Notes under the pieces: model-generated
Database searches by the model: none
Seen by the model: only the letters and a program-made list of their open reading frames with translations
What the model was told of the DNA's origin: nothing
Made by a program: the position numbers and the translations under genes
Source: Zygnema cylindricum
Lineage: Eukaryota > Streptophyta > Zygnematophyceae > Zygnematales > Zygnemataceae
Reading direction: 5' to 3'
NCBI GenBank assembly: GCA_037447655.1
Contig: JBBHKE010003504.1
Coordinates: 124,001-188,000 of the forward strand
Length of the DNA: 64,000 nucleotides
Part shown: piece by piece, positions 9,733 through 21,315 of the stretch
How the letters are laid out: each line of letters begins with the position of its first letter
How positions within the stretch are numbered: position 1 is the stretch's first letter

Positions 9733-11480
9733 TGAAGCTCTGGGTGCTCCATTGCCCACAGAAATCGCAGATCCAAAAGAAACTAATCTAGATAGTGCCG
9801 ACTCCCAACTTGATATAAACCCAAATGACTGACCCCTTGACAGTCAAAACCCCAATACAGCTTCATCCTTGTGAAATAACACTTTCTGTGTGCTCAGTTC
9901 CACCACAGAATGCAAAGTTAGAATATGAGATTTGAACACATTCACCCACTTTGACTTTCCCTTAGAAATGCAGCCACCTTGGCAGACAAAAACTCTGACC
10001 GACTACACCGCTGTGTACCTTAGACTCCCCTGAGCCGGCAACAAAAAGAATCACTGAAAATAGTCAAGTAAATTGATAGTTATGGCTGCCCAAAGTTAGC
10101 CTTTTTATAGAAGGTGCTCTCACAAAGAGGCGACTACCTACCCAAAAAAAATTTAAGTCTTAAAACCCCTCTCTAAGCCCCCTAGTACTTAAAATTGGTC
10201 CAATCACAAGACTGTACCGTACAAGAAAGTACACGTGCCAAAGTACTTTCTATACGGTATCTTTACCGACATGTCTATAATGGTGACAATTGTCACATCC
10301 GAATTTGTCATCTTGCGTTCCGGAGATCGCGCAATCCTCCAGGATGCTGCCACGTGTCGTCCGGTGTCGGCGTGTCAAAAAACCGCCGGAATCACCATTC
10401 GGTACAATCGACTTAAACGGGAGCCGTTCGATTTTATTTCGTACTTTCAATCTCGACTGTCGAAACAAATGTCTTTGATATTTGTTTCCTGCGCTCCGTA
10501 TTATTATAGTGCGGTACCTTTCCACGTTAATTTAGTTTGGTTTCGCCGTTAAATGGATGATACCGGTATTTTACATTTTATTGCTTATTGAAACCACGTA
10601 TATGCATCGACCACCTCTAAACCTAGCGGATAAGGCGCGATATGAGAATCTGTACGGTCGTAGGTTGGATGGTCCTGGATCAATTCCAGGATTCTTCGGT
10701 TAACTTTTGGTAACGCCTAGACATACTCCCCTCTATCTTGTCTCCTTTGCTACTTAGACAGCTCCCTTCCAACCTGTCTCATTTGTAATTTAGGTAGCCA
10801 TGGCTATCTCAGTCTTCCAGTGACTATGACAAGTATGGATGACTAAGACAGACCAATACTAAGCAATTAGACCCTGTACTGATTACTCCAATGCGTTTTA
10901 ATAAATTGATATATTTGCGTATGCGTAGTCAAGCGCAACGTACAGAAAGATTACTGAATCTTTTGCGTAATAACGGAATTCAATTGAAGAATAGAATGTG
11001 GTTGGCAGAAACTCGCAACAGAACCATAGGATATAGTTGGAGAGATTTGTCATAGGACTTAGAAAATTTTGGGTAGGCAGCTGCCTCTCCCAGAGAGCAC
11101 CCTGTATAAATGGCAAACTTTGGGCAGCCATAACTATCAATTTACTTGACCATTTACAGTGATTCTTTTTGCTGCGGACTTAGGGGAGTCCACGCTACAC
11201 AGGGCTGTAGTCTGTCAGAGTTTTTGTCTGCCAGGGTGGTTGTATTTATAAGGGAAAGTCAAAGTGGGTGAATGTGTCCAAATCTCATATTCTAACTTTG
11301 CATTCTGTGGTGGAACTGAGCACACAGAAAGTGTTATTTCACAGGGGTGAATCTATATTGGAGTTTTGACTGTCAAGGGGTCAGTCATTTGGGTTTATAT
11401 CAAGTTGGAGTCGGCACTATCTAGATTTGCTTCTTTTGGATCTGCATACTCTGAGGGCCAATGGAGGTCTCAGAGTTTCA
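9733..11480. repeat. Inverted pair of copia LTRs in the Gyp2 leader
   Basis: The left arm starts TGAAGCTCTGGGTGCTCC and runs in minus LTR orientation for about 1.1 kb. The right arm ends GGAGGTCTCAGAGTTTCA in plus orientation and is the inverted copy of the outer 400 bp of the left arm. Matching blocks include the reverse complements at 9790-10030 and 11180-11430. Outer ends have the TG...CA of LTRs, but no target duplication flanks the unit (TCTTG left, AAGTG right). Compared with Gyp1, about 135 bp of host leader is missing at the site. Confidence 0.75.
10627..10690 (+). other. tRNA-like module inside a copia LTR
   Basis: AGCGGATAAGGCGCG at 10625-10639 resembles the D-arm and A box of plant tRNA-Arg, which I recall as containing TGGATAAGGCGC. 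CCTGGATCAATTCCAGG at 10674-10690 forms a perfect 5-bp stem with a 7-nt loop like a T-arm, and contains the B-box-like GGATCAATTCC. A TTTT run follows near 10705. No acceptor stem pairs, so this is not a functional tRNA gene. It runs antisense to the LTR. The related LTRs of Cop4 and Cop6 carry GGATCAAATCC at the same relative place. Confidence 0.4.
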
Positions 11481-11787
11481 AAGTGGCCTTGCATAGGTGA
11501 CATGTTTCTTCTTGGAGTGGCTTGAAGTGACTTATTGTGGTATTGCTTAGATTTGGCTGAGAACAGCCTTGTTAGGGGTGTTCACGATAAGACTAACCCC
11601 GGTGATACAGAATAGATAAAATCGTTTCGGGGGTGCCTGTTTGCGTGGGTGCCTCTTTGCGTGAATTTGAAGACTTTTTGTGTGATTTGATCGGTAGATC
11701 TGGCAGTGGGCATATGTCCACTAACCCTGAGTAGGGTCTGGCATCTAGTTGCATCCGGATAGGACGACACGACGACTGTCTGTTTAC

Positions 11788-13862
11788 ATGCCAACAGATA
11801 GGAACAATTTACCGTTTCCATCTGGTACCACTAGAAGCTCCAGTCTTTACCGTAGACCGGATCAGGATTTCATTCCCGCCCGCTCTCAATTTCAGCTTAC
11901 GGGTTCACCCGACTCTAAATCTGGTATTACCACCATGTATAGATCTACATCATCTGTCTCCTCATCCTCTTCCCATAGCTGGGGGGAAGATTTGGACATA
12001 GACTCCCTTGATATCCGGGATCTAAATCTACCACCTTCGCTTTTTCCTTTGAGCGGAAATATAGACACTTACTCCGATTCCTTATTGTGGACATGGCCTC
12101 GTCCATAAACACCAGAGGAGGTAGAAATCAGTTTTGTTTTTCGGGTCTCAAGGACACCATGTCCTTGTCACATTTCCGCATGTTTTTTGATACCGAGATG
12201 CGCGATCTCGCATTCCGATATCAAGACCGTTATGATTTACGGGTTGTTTTTTTGTTACTTGGGCGATACCTTAGAGGATCTGCCCTATCACTATATACAC
12301 GGAAATATGCGGAAATTTGTGCTATGACAAAAATGGCACCCGCATATTTAGGATCTTTAGCCAAAACAGGCAGTCCAGAAGTTCTTTTCCAAGTTGTGGT
12401 ACCCGCAGTTTATGACTCTGCAGGTAACAAAATTTCACCGGAAATACCTGAGATCCCTCATCAGTTCGCCGTTGCGGCTTGGGCAGCAATTCCAGCTCGC
12501 CTTGCAATGCTGGTTCCTCTAAGGGATCCGGTATCATTTGTCTTCAGCTTATTACAGGAAGAGTACCGAATGCACAATCTCGATCAGGTTAAAGAACTAA
12601 TGAATTTTGAACGTCGCCCAAGCGAAACGGCTCCGGCATTGCGAGCACGTATGGAAACATTACGTGAAGCACTGCCAGATCTCATGTCAGACGAAGAGGC
12701 AGTTCAAAAATTTTTGGGGCAATTTCTCACCCAATCTTGACGTTTCATTCAAAGCCATTTGATTGAGACATATGGCCTCAAATTTACCTTCGAGCATGCT
12801 GCAGAGTATGCCGTACGATATAAAATGTAGACCAGCTGGTGGGACGCTGATGAGCGACCCAAATATTCTCCTAATGCAAACCCGAATCCTAATCCTAATC
12901 CACACAACCCATGGCCTAATTAGAGACCCCCAAGGGCTCCTGCCATGGGAACTTTACCAACAACCCTTGGTGTCCGTATATGCTTTCGATGTGGTAACAG
13001 CGATCACGACGCACGCGGCTTTCCGGATAAGACTGCCACGTGTACTCATTGTAATCAAACGGGTGATTATGTACATCAATGTCACATTAAGAATCCCGAT
13101 TCTAGTTATCAAAATCAAATCAATAACGGAGATATACTTCCTCGCTCGACGAAATTGGTCACTCCACCCAAGGGGGTAGAGAAAGACAACCCTCCAAAAA
13201 TCAGTAGGAGGGACCGAGAGAAAACGGAGATGCAAGCTACCGTTGCGGCCATGATGAAGAAGCAGTTTGCCGCGCTTATGGCGCAATTCAAACCACTATT
13301 AACAAGAATGGCTCGAACTTTGGTCCAAATGCCCTCTTTCGCTGGGCAATCTCTTCGGGAGTCCACTGTTCAACAGCGGGCGGTTAATTTAAAGGGACTC
13401 CCGATCATAATCGCGAGTCAAAACCCATTAACACACGTATCCCATTATCATTTGCTAAAGATTCCCGCTCACCTATTCTAGAATCCGCCTCTAGCATCAC
13501 CGCTGAAGTTTTAACAATCCTAGAGAGGAGCATACAAGACACCTATAAAGTCAAAGAACGTTTGTCAATCATGTCCACCATGCTCCCCGAGTTGGATAGC
13601 AAAAAAAAAAATGTAGATCTTACTCCTTCAGCAGATGCGTTACAGGCATTACAAAACCATCGGCATGCTCTCTCTCTTCAAGCTATTACTCTTGAAGAGC
13701 GTTCTAGCCTCAATCCTCACATCAATTTTCTAGATAACCAATTGGGCGTGTTCACAGTTAATGGGTTTGCTCTAGCACTTTTTCTCATCGATACAGGCGC
13801 AAAGCGAATTATCCTCGGTTCAGATTTTGCAATCAAAATAGGTCTTACAAAAAATAAGCTAC
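11788..13862 (+). pseudogene. Gyp2 gag and protease start, decayed
   Basis: ATG at 11788 begins MPTDRNNLPF, collinear with Gyp1. The capsid region is open from 12087 to 12740 (DLAFRYQDRYDLRV, LGRYLRG, METLREALPDLM) and ends in a TGA at 12738 where Gyp1 has a sense codon. The knuckles near 12965-13085 are damaged: in the first, the third Cys reads Phe and the Gly-His reads Asp-His, and in the second the His reads Asp (CTHCNQTGDYVHQC). Protease begins with IDTGAKRIILGSDFA near 13790. The damage shows long inactivity. Confidence 0.75.
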
Positions 13863-14744
13863 TGTTGTTTTGAAAGCTTTAGTCCTCACTAAGCTTCATA
13901 GGTGAGGGGAGTGTTTTCTCATTACTTATAATATTTTGTGAAAGTCTGGTTCGGTATGTACCAGAATTAATGTCACAATGAACAGTGAGGGAGTTCACGG
14001 TGTGACACACTTTAAGACACGCGTTGGTAATTGAGGCACGCTACAAAGATCCGTTCGTACTATTGAGACTTACCATAAAGACCGAGGCGTCACATAAAAG
14101 TTTCATCTTGGATGAAACTTCGAAATGATTAACGGTGAAGATTTGCTGCCATCGGAAGGTGGTCATCCGGGACCACGTCTGTAATTATCTGACGTGTTTA
14201 TACATGGTGTATTGTGACGTTACTTATCCCTAGTTTGTACAGAAGCGTGTTTTGTTTGATTAGTGTCTCAATTCAGATTCATTCTGTATGACATACCTTG
14301 ACATATTCAGGTATCCTCTTTTAGATAGTAGATATTATTGATGCATGGTTGGTATGCTTCCTTTGCTTAGTTAGGGCAATAAGTGGTTACTAGCTCTTAG
14401 AAGAATAGATCTTTTAGGTATAAGAATAGGACTTAGCCATCTCAGAATTAGGAACTTGTTGTATCAAAATTATGCTGTGACATTTTTTGATATCTTTAAC
14501 TGACAATATCTCTCAGATCTCTTTGAAAATTTCTGTGTAAATTTGCACTTGTGTTCTTTTTTGTATTATCTGCATTATGTCAAATTTGTAGGCCATTTGG
14601 TTGCCTAAATTATCTTTGGCTGTGTTCCAAAGTTGTGTGTATTTTTTCTGAGCATCTGTGAGAGCTTCTTGCTTATCTGAATTCTGTGATGTCTACTCCA
14701 CCATCATCTTCATCTTCAGTTAGTGTAGCAATCACAGAACAACA
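13863..14744 (+). repeat. Cop1 5' LTR
   Basis: It starts TGTTGTTTTGAAAGC and ends CACAGAACAACA, immediately before the primer-binding site. The Gag ATG lies at 14689, so the last 56 nt of the LTR are coding. The same ATG exists in the 3' LTR. Confidence 0.9.
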
Positions 14745-15638
14745 GGTCACGGGCCCACCCTCACGGATCCCAATTTTTTATGGAAGGAAATACATCTATT
14801 GGTCTAATCTGGTTGAGTCTTATTTCACTCAAGTTAAATTGTTTGATGTAGTTGATGGCAGCCTTGCTAAAACTGAAGCATCCTATAATGGGAAAAATCA
14901 GCAAGCTCTGCATTTGTTGAAGTTAATGATCTCATGAGATCTACTTATGTCACATATCAAAATGAAAAAGGCATCAGAAATCAAGTTTTCCTTGAAACCA
15001 TCTATTTGAAAGCTAATGATCACCATGAAATTATCACGAATATTTATGATTATTGGTAGCATGGCTGAATATTGTAATGGTCTTAGGCGTTTTTTGGCAG
15101 AAAATTCGTTTTCAGGGGGGAACTTCTCCCCTTATCATCAGGCTATGATTCTTATGCGAGGTCTTCCTGAGGAATATAAAGGAGCCTCGGCAAATTTGAG
15201 AAAGTTGGATAAGTCAGCTTGGAACCTAGCAACAGCTATAGAACTAGTGTTAGAGGAGGAATCCACTGTTGCAGCTTTTAATCCAGGAAAATCATCTGTA
15301 GCTTTTAATGCACAGTATCAAGGAAACAGATCTCAGGGGTACCAAGGTTTTCAGCCTTATAACAAGTGTGTCTACTGTTATAATCAAGGACATCTGTACA
15401 AACAGTGTCCTAAGTTTCTTAAAGCCTGTGAGACAGGTATGTTCAGAAATGGATGGAGGCCAAGAGGAATCTACACGCCCCAAAAGACACCACACACACC
15501 ACCGACTCTTCCTTCTAAAACCGAAGCATTTTCAGCTGATACACCGGGATCGGAATCACTTAACAAAAGGAAGGCGCCAGATATAGTCAGTTTTTTCCAA
15601 AAACTGATGACAAAGAATTCTTTGCCTTTGCAAAACTG
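14689..15638 (+). pseudogene. Cop1 gag with CCHC knuckle, interrupted
   Basis: Starts at the LTR-located ATG (MSTPPSSSSSVSV), followed by VTGPPSRIPIFYGRKYIYW, typical of the plant copia Gag start. The frame ends at 14935, and stops and a shift follow up to about 15060. It is then open to 15638 with MAEYCNGLRRF, ILMRGLPEEYKGAS and the knuckle CVYCYNQGHLYKQC near 15370. The N-terminal part would form the particle and the knuckle would bind RNA. The protease continues in frame 3 from 15639. Confidence 0.8.
14745..14759 (+). promoter_or_regulatory. Cop1 primer-binding site for half initiator tRNA-Met
   Basis: GGTCACGGGCCCACC directly follows the LTR. It is complementary, with two mismatches, to GGUGGGCCCAUAACC of the plant initiator tRNA-Met anticodon stem-loop. 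The perfect version is seen in Cop4. It lies inside the Gag frame (codons for VTGPPS). Confidence 0.75.
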
Positions 15639-18600
15639 ATGGATGGAGACAAAGACCACGGGTGGATTATGGACTCAGGAAGCTCATCTCATATGTGCTG
15701 GAACAAAGCTTCCTTCACACATCTGCAACCTATTCCAACAAGGCAGATCTATTATGCTTGTGGTGCCACAGTTGAAGCAAAGGCTCAAGGGACTGTCATC
15801 CTTATGTGTGAGATAGATGGATAGGCAGTTCCTAGAACTCTCTATGATGTATTGTATGTTCCTCAGTTCAAAAACAACTTGTTTTCTACCTCAGTTGCAG
15901 AAAGTAAAGGTTTTGAAATACTTCAGAAACAAGGAAAGAAAATAGTCAGCAAAGAGGGAAGGGTAGCCGTAAGGGGAACTAGAGGCCCAAATAATTTGTA
16001 CCGGATGGACCTGGTGAATACATCTTGTTTTGCTTACTCTAATGTCTTATCTGATAATGTTTTGTGGCATAAGAGGTTGGGTCATGTTCATTATGACAGA
16101 TTGGAAAAGACGGTCAAAAATGATATGGTAGAAGGAGTTAAGCTTGGTCAGCAACAGTCAAGTATTTATGATGATTGTGCATTGGGCAAACTTCATAAAC
16201 TTCCCTTACCCCAAGCTGCAGATTTCAGAGCGACTAATATCTTAGAACTTGTTCATTCAGATGTGTGGGGACCCTCCAAAGTACCATCTTTTGCTAGCAA
16301 CAAATACTTTGTCACATTCACATATGACTTCTCCAAATTCAGCAGAATCTATTTTATAAAGGAGAAAAAAGAGGTCTTCACCCACTTGAAACACTTTCGG
16401 ATCTGGGCGGAGAAACTTCATAGTAGATCAATTCTCTCCTTAAGATCTGATAATGGAGGTGAATATACTTCCAATGAGTTTGCTGATTATTTAAAAGAAA
16501 ATGGTATATCTCACCAGTTCACTGTGCCTTACACTCCTGAGCAGAATGGAGTCTCAGAAAGGCTAAACAGAACTCTAACTGAGAGTGTCAAATCTATGAT
16601 GGCTGATAAAGGAATAGATGTTAAATTTTGGGCTGAAGCTTACCAAACTGCAACGTATATTAGGAACAGATTAGAAACTAGATCTGTTCAGGGAATGACA
16701 CCTTATGAAGTGTGGACTGGCAGAAAACCAGATGTCAGTCACTTCAGAGTTTTTGGTAGCAAGTGCTTTGTACTAGATAATCTACCAAACTGGAAACTGA
16801 GTCCAAAGTCTAAGCCTGGAATCTTAATGGGATATGATGATGAATCTGTGGGATATAGAATTTATTGTCCTCAGAAACATACCATCCAGATTGCTAGAAA
16901 TATTCAAGTAAAGGATGAGAGTGAGTCCATAGACGTATTTAGTATGGATGAGAATGAGAAGAAAGAAAAACTGCAAGAATATGTCATCTTGGATCAGATT
17001 CCCTTTCAGTCTGCTGCAACTTCTACTTCTTCTTCTACTGGAGTGCAAAATACTGGAGTACCATCAGCTACTGAACAACAAACAGCAGCTGATCCTCATC
17101 TTCCAAGACCTCAAGGTGGAGCTCGGTATCCAACAGTTCCAGCCTCAGATTTTCCGGGGGGAAGAAGACAGAGTTCTCGTTTAAGGGGAGAACAAGTTCA
17201 ATATGCTTTTTCTACAAGCACCGGGGAGCCTCTTACCATTCAGGAGGCATTTTCTTTTCCTGAAAAGGATCATTGGATCTCAGCTGCAAATGATAAGATG
17301 AGATCGATCATGGAAGCCCAAACGTGGGAACTTGTGGAGCTTCCACCGGATCGGAAAGCCATTGGCTGCAAGTGGGTCTTCAAAGTGAAGCTCAACCCAG
17401 ACAACACCATTGAAAGGTATAAAGCTCGTCTGGTTGCAAAGGGTTTTAGTCAAAAGGAAGGAATAGACTATGAGGAAACCTTCTCTCCTGTTGTCAAGTT
17501 TCCTACGGTCAGAGTCTTGTTGTCCCTAGCTGCAATTGAGAATATGGAATTGCATCAAATGGATGTTAAAACTGCTTTCTTGCATGGAGATTTAGAGGAA
17601 GTAATCTATATGAAACAACCTGAAGGTTATGTAGAAAAAGGAAAGGAAAATCTAGTCTGTAAACTGTTGAAATCATTGTATGGATTGAAACAGGCTCCAC
17701 GACAGTGGAATTTGAAGTTGGATGAGTTTCTTACCAGCTTGGGCTTTACAATGATCAACTCAGATCAATCTGTTTATTTCATGGAAGTAGATGATGGTGT
17801 GATTTATGTAGCAATGTATATAGATGATCTGCTGCTAATCAGCAAATCATTGAATGAGATAAATAAGATAAAAGTAGTTCTGAATGCCAGGTTTGAAATG
17901 AAAGACTTATGTGAAGCTAAGTATATCCTAGGCATTCAAGTAGAGAGAGATAGGAGTCAAAGAGTTATTTACCCCACCCAGAGAGAGGCCATTGGAAATG
18001 TACTTGAAAGATTTGGCATGGAAGATGCAAAAGGGAGTGCCACTCCTATGGAGTTCAGGCAAAAGGTGGAAGGAAAGGAGACACATGGAGGAATGACTCT
18101 CGAAGATGATATGGAACCAGGGGAGTCAGACTTCATGTCCACAATTCCCTACCGACAAATTGTTAGAAGTCTTATCTACTTTATGAACTGCACTCGTTTG
18201 GATATTGCAGCGACTCTTGGAGCTCTGAGTCGAAGTCTTCAGAATCCGAAGAAATCAGATTGGGAGGCAGCAAAACGAGTTCTGAGATACCTTGCAGGAA
18301 AACACAACATCTCCGACTGTCTCTTGGAGGAGATGAAGTGAAGATCAGCACCTGGAGCGATGCGAGTTATAATGATATGCCAAGCCGATGTTTTACCACA
18401 GGATTCATTTTGAAAATCGGTAATGGTACTTGCTGCAGGACAAGCAAGCTCCAAAAGGTGACTGCTCAGTCAACCATGGAAGCTGAATACATGGCAACTA
18501 GCTCAGCTGATAAGGAACTTCTTTGGGTAAAGTTTCTTTTACAATAACTGAAATTTATGCAGTCGGGTCCTCAGGTCATTTGGTGTGACAATCAAGCTGC

Positions 18601-18805
18601 TATTGCTATTGCTTCCAATCCCAGTCATCATTTCAAAAGCAAGCATATTGAAATTAAGTTACACTTTGTGAGGGAAAAGGTGATGGCCAGAATTCTGAAA
18701 CTCATCTACTTACCTGATGAGAAAATGTTGGCAGATATGATGACAAAACCCTTACCTGCCCCAAAATTGAAATTCTATAGAGAGGGATGTGGTTTAAGTG
18801 GTTAG
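15639..18805 (+). pseudogene. Cop1 pol: protease, integrase, RT, RNase H
   Basis: Protease has GWIMDSGSSSHMC near 15660. A TAG at 15822 interrupts, then an 829-codon frame (15852-18341) carries the GAG-pre-integrase zinc region (LWHKRLGHVH), the integrase core (HSDVWGP, LRSDNGGEY, PEQNGVSERLNRT) and RT (WVFKVKLNPDNTIERYKARL, LHQMDVKTAFLHG, MYIDDLLLI). RNase H continues in another frame from about 18300 (TWSDASYND, MEAEYMA, CDNQAAIAI) and ends at the TAG at 18803, with a further TAA at 18545. Catalytic residues of integrase and RT are present. About one frameshift and two stops separate it from an intact gene. Confidence 0.88.
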
Positions 18806-18820
18806 CTGAGTCTAAAGCTT

Positions 18821-18828
18821 TAGGGGAG
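18821..18828 (+). promoter_or_regulatory. Cop1 polypurine tract
   Basis: TAGGGGAG abuts the 3' LTR start at 18829. AGGGGAG is found at the same place in Cop2, Cop4, Cop5 and Cop6, as expected for the plus-strand primer. Confidence 0.8.
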
Positions 18829-19710
18829 TGTTGTTTTGAAAGCTTTAGTCCTCACTAAGCTTCATAGGCGAGGGTAGTGTTTTCTCAGTACTTAGAATAT
18901 TTTGTGAAAAGTCTGGTTCAGTATGTACCAGAATTAATGTTACAGTGAACAGTGAGGGAGTTCGCGGTGTGACACACTTTAGGACACGCGTCGGTAAATG
19001 AGACACTCTACAAAGATACGTCCGTACTATTTAGACTTACCATAAAGACCGAAGTGTAACATAAAAGTCTAACCTTTGATGAAACTTCGAAATGATGGAC
19101 GGTGAAGATTTGCTGCCGACGGAAGGTGATCATCCGGGACCATGTCTGTAATTATCTGACGTGTTTATACATGGTGTATTGTGACATTACGTATCTCTGG
19201 TTTGTAGAGAAGCGTGTTTTGTTTGATTAGTGTCTCAGTTCAGATTCATTCTGTATGACATACCTTGAGATATTTAGGTATCCTCTCTTAGATAGTAGAT
19301 ATTATTGATGCATGGCTGGTATGCTTCCTTTGCTTAGTTAGGGCAATAAGTGGCTGCTAGCTCTTAGAAGAATAGATCTTTTAGGTATAAGAATAGGACT
19401 TAGCCATCTCAGAATTAGGAACTTGTTGTATCAAAATTATGCTGTGACATTTTTGATATCTTTGACTGAGAATATCTCTCAGATCTGTTTGCAGATTTCT
19501 GTGTAAATTTGCACTTGTGTTCTTTTGTGTATTATCTGCGTTGTGTCAGATTTGTAGGCCATTTGGTTGACTAAATTATCTTTGACTGTGTTTCAAAGTT
19601 GTATGTTTTTTTTTTGAGCATATGTGGGAGCTTCTTGCTTATCTAAATTCTGTGATGTCTACCCCAGCATCATCTTCATCTTCAGTTGGTGTAGCAGTCA
19701 CAGAACAACA
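18829..19710 (+). repeat. Cop1 3' LTR
   Basis: Same ends and the same 882-bp length as the 5' LTR, with scattered substitutions, for example GGCGAGGGTAG versus GGTGAGGGGAG near the start. Confidence 0.9.
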
Positions 19711-20515
19711 TGGGACGGCCTGTACATGGAAATAGATTAGGTCGCACAAGTTCTGTACCGCACGGAATTAACAAAACGACACTTTATTTAAACGACCAAT
19801 ATTAAATGATGGTCTTCATCGAACGGCCGTGGTGCCTGCCGGGATTCTGGAGTGGACGACTTGGCGTTTTTGGGCACCATCACTCCGGATGACATATGGC
19901 AAGATCCGGGAGGATTCCCGGATTTCCGAAACGCGAGATGATAATTGCGGATGTGACAAATATCACATTATAGTGATGTTGTACATGGACCGTACAGAAA
20001 GTACGACGGTACTTGTACTTTCTTGTATCTCACGGTCTTACGATTGGTCTATATCTCAGTACTAGGGAGCTTAGAGAGGGGTTTTAGGACTTAGAAGAAT
20101 TTTGGTAGGTAGTCACCTCTCTCCCAAAGAGCATCTGTATAAATGGGCAAACTTTGCCATTTACTTACAACTCATTTGGTTGACCAAATCAGTGATTATT
20201 TTTTGTTGCGGACTCAAGGGAGTCCAGGCTACACAGGGGTGTAGTCGGTCAGAGTTTTTGTCTACTAGGGTGGTTGCATTTCTAAGGGAAAGTCAAAGTG
20301 GGTGAATGTGTCCAAATCTCATATTCTAACTTAGGATTCTGTTGTGGAACTGAGCACACAGAAAGTGTTATTTCACAGGGGTGAAGTTGTATTGGGTTTC
20401 TGACTGTCAAGGGGTCAGTCATTTGGGTTTATATCAAGTTGGAGTCGGCACTGCCTTGATTAGCTTCTTTTTGGATTTGCCTACTTTGAGGGCCAATGGA
20501 GGTCTCAGAGTTTCA
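19711..20515 (+). repeat. Copia LTR fragment, same family as the inverted pair
   Basis: The last 500 bp match the right arm of 9733-11480 closely: CTGTATAAATGGGCAAAC (TATA region), GGGGTCAGTCATTTGGG and the GGAGGTCTCAGAGTTTCA end at 20515. The 5' end is not recognisable and the length (805 bp) is shorter than full LTRs of about 1050 bp. No internal element sequence accompanies it and no target duplication is visible. Confidence 0.7.
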
Positions 20516-21049
20516 AAGGACAGTTTTGTGCCTCGGGCCCAACACTACATTCCGATGGCCGAATGGCCTAAACATTGGAGGTACGGTGAACCTCGCTCCT
20601 TAAACCCGAGGGAATATCTCCGTCCGTAAATTCTAGACATCCTCCCGAATGTTCTCGTTCATGCGACGTGGCTGTTCATCAACGGTGACGACCGAGGCTC
20701 GACGTTCGCCCATATGCGCCAATTTGATCCGGCAGATCTACGCCATACGTGGATTGTTCACGACGACCGCTGTTTTCGGGTGAATGTTCCCCACTTACTG
20801 CGGCTTTACCATCCGTGGGACCCCCGTCTATACGCCATCCTAAAGTATTATCGAAAAAATCCCAAGGTAATGGCTTTGCGTGAGGCTCGTACCTTGGTTC
20901 TGTATAAGTTCCGAAATGTTCATGCTAGGTGGCCCCGTTTATGCGAAATCCCACGGGTTCGGCGTCTAATCACCCCACCTCTACCACCGACAAAAGAGGA
21001 ATGGCGACGAATAATCGAGGCACTCATTGAGCAATTGGCCGCCAAATAA
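20516..21049 (+). pseudogene. Unrecognised protein with YHPWD motif, fragment
   Basis: One frame runs from the LTR junction to the TAA at 21047, with a single internal TAA at 20627. Recognisable landmarks are AEWPKHWRYGEP, VPHLLRLYHPWDPRLYAIL and a Lys/Arg-rich C-terminus ending IIEALIEQLAAK. The same landmarks occur in the extra ORF of Gyp4 (SEWPATWRTGKP and RGLLRRYHPWDVRLHDII at about 50000-50150, minus strand). This shows a conserved family. The N-terminal half is missing here. I do not recognise the function; it may be the third ORF of a chromodomain gypsy lineage or a host protein captured by one. Confidence 0.6.
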
Positions 21050-21315
21050 GAACAAGTGGCGATGCTCATTCGGGAGTTGTCTAAAAAAAAAATGCGATAA
21101 TCGGTATGTATGTGATTTGCAAATTATTCATTCTTTTCTTATATTATTCTCTTGTCGTCGCTAACCCACACACTTAAAAAGTTTTTTTTTTAATTGGTCG
21201 GGCATGTTCAATTTAGCGACGTCAGAGGTTCATCCGTAAGCAGCGACAAATTTCAGTCGTCGTTGAACCATGATTCTTAGGGGAGTCATGTTTTACGTAT
21301 AATTCAGTGACGAGA

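Larger units (their letters stand above)
9471..13862 (+). mobile_element. Gyp2: second copy of the Gyp1 family, truncated in protease by Cop1
   Basis: Leader, gag and the first part of protease are collinear with Gyp1 and clearly homologous. The copy is directly joined to Gyp1 through one intervening LTR-like region, the structure expected from a tandem insertion or LTR-LTR recombination. It ends abruptly at 13862, inside protease (AATAAGCTAC), where Cop1 begins. The remaining pol does not reappear after Cop1, so a deletion or rearrangement accompanied or followed that insertion. Confidence 0.75.
13863..19710 (+). mobile_element. Cop1: Ty1/copia element with two LTRs
   Basis: The two LTRs are both 882 bp (13863-14744 and 18829-19710), with TG...CA ends. 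Internal order is Gag, protease, integrase, RT, RNase H, the copia order. A primer-binding site touches the 5' LTR and a polypurine tract touches the 3' LTR. By eye the LTRs differ at several percent of positions. The 5' flank is GCTAC and the 3' flank TGGGA, so there is no target-site duplication; one flank has been rearranged. It interrupts Gyp2 protease. Confidence 0.9.

Noticed and set aside
10235-10552. Overlapping open frames of about 60-105 codons on both strands in the GC-rich LTR core
   Set aside because: They lie inside LTR sequence, overlap each other, and show no conserved protein pattern.
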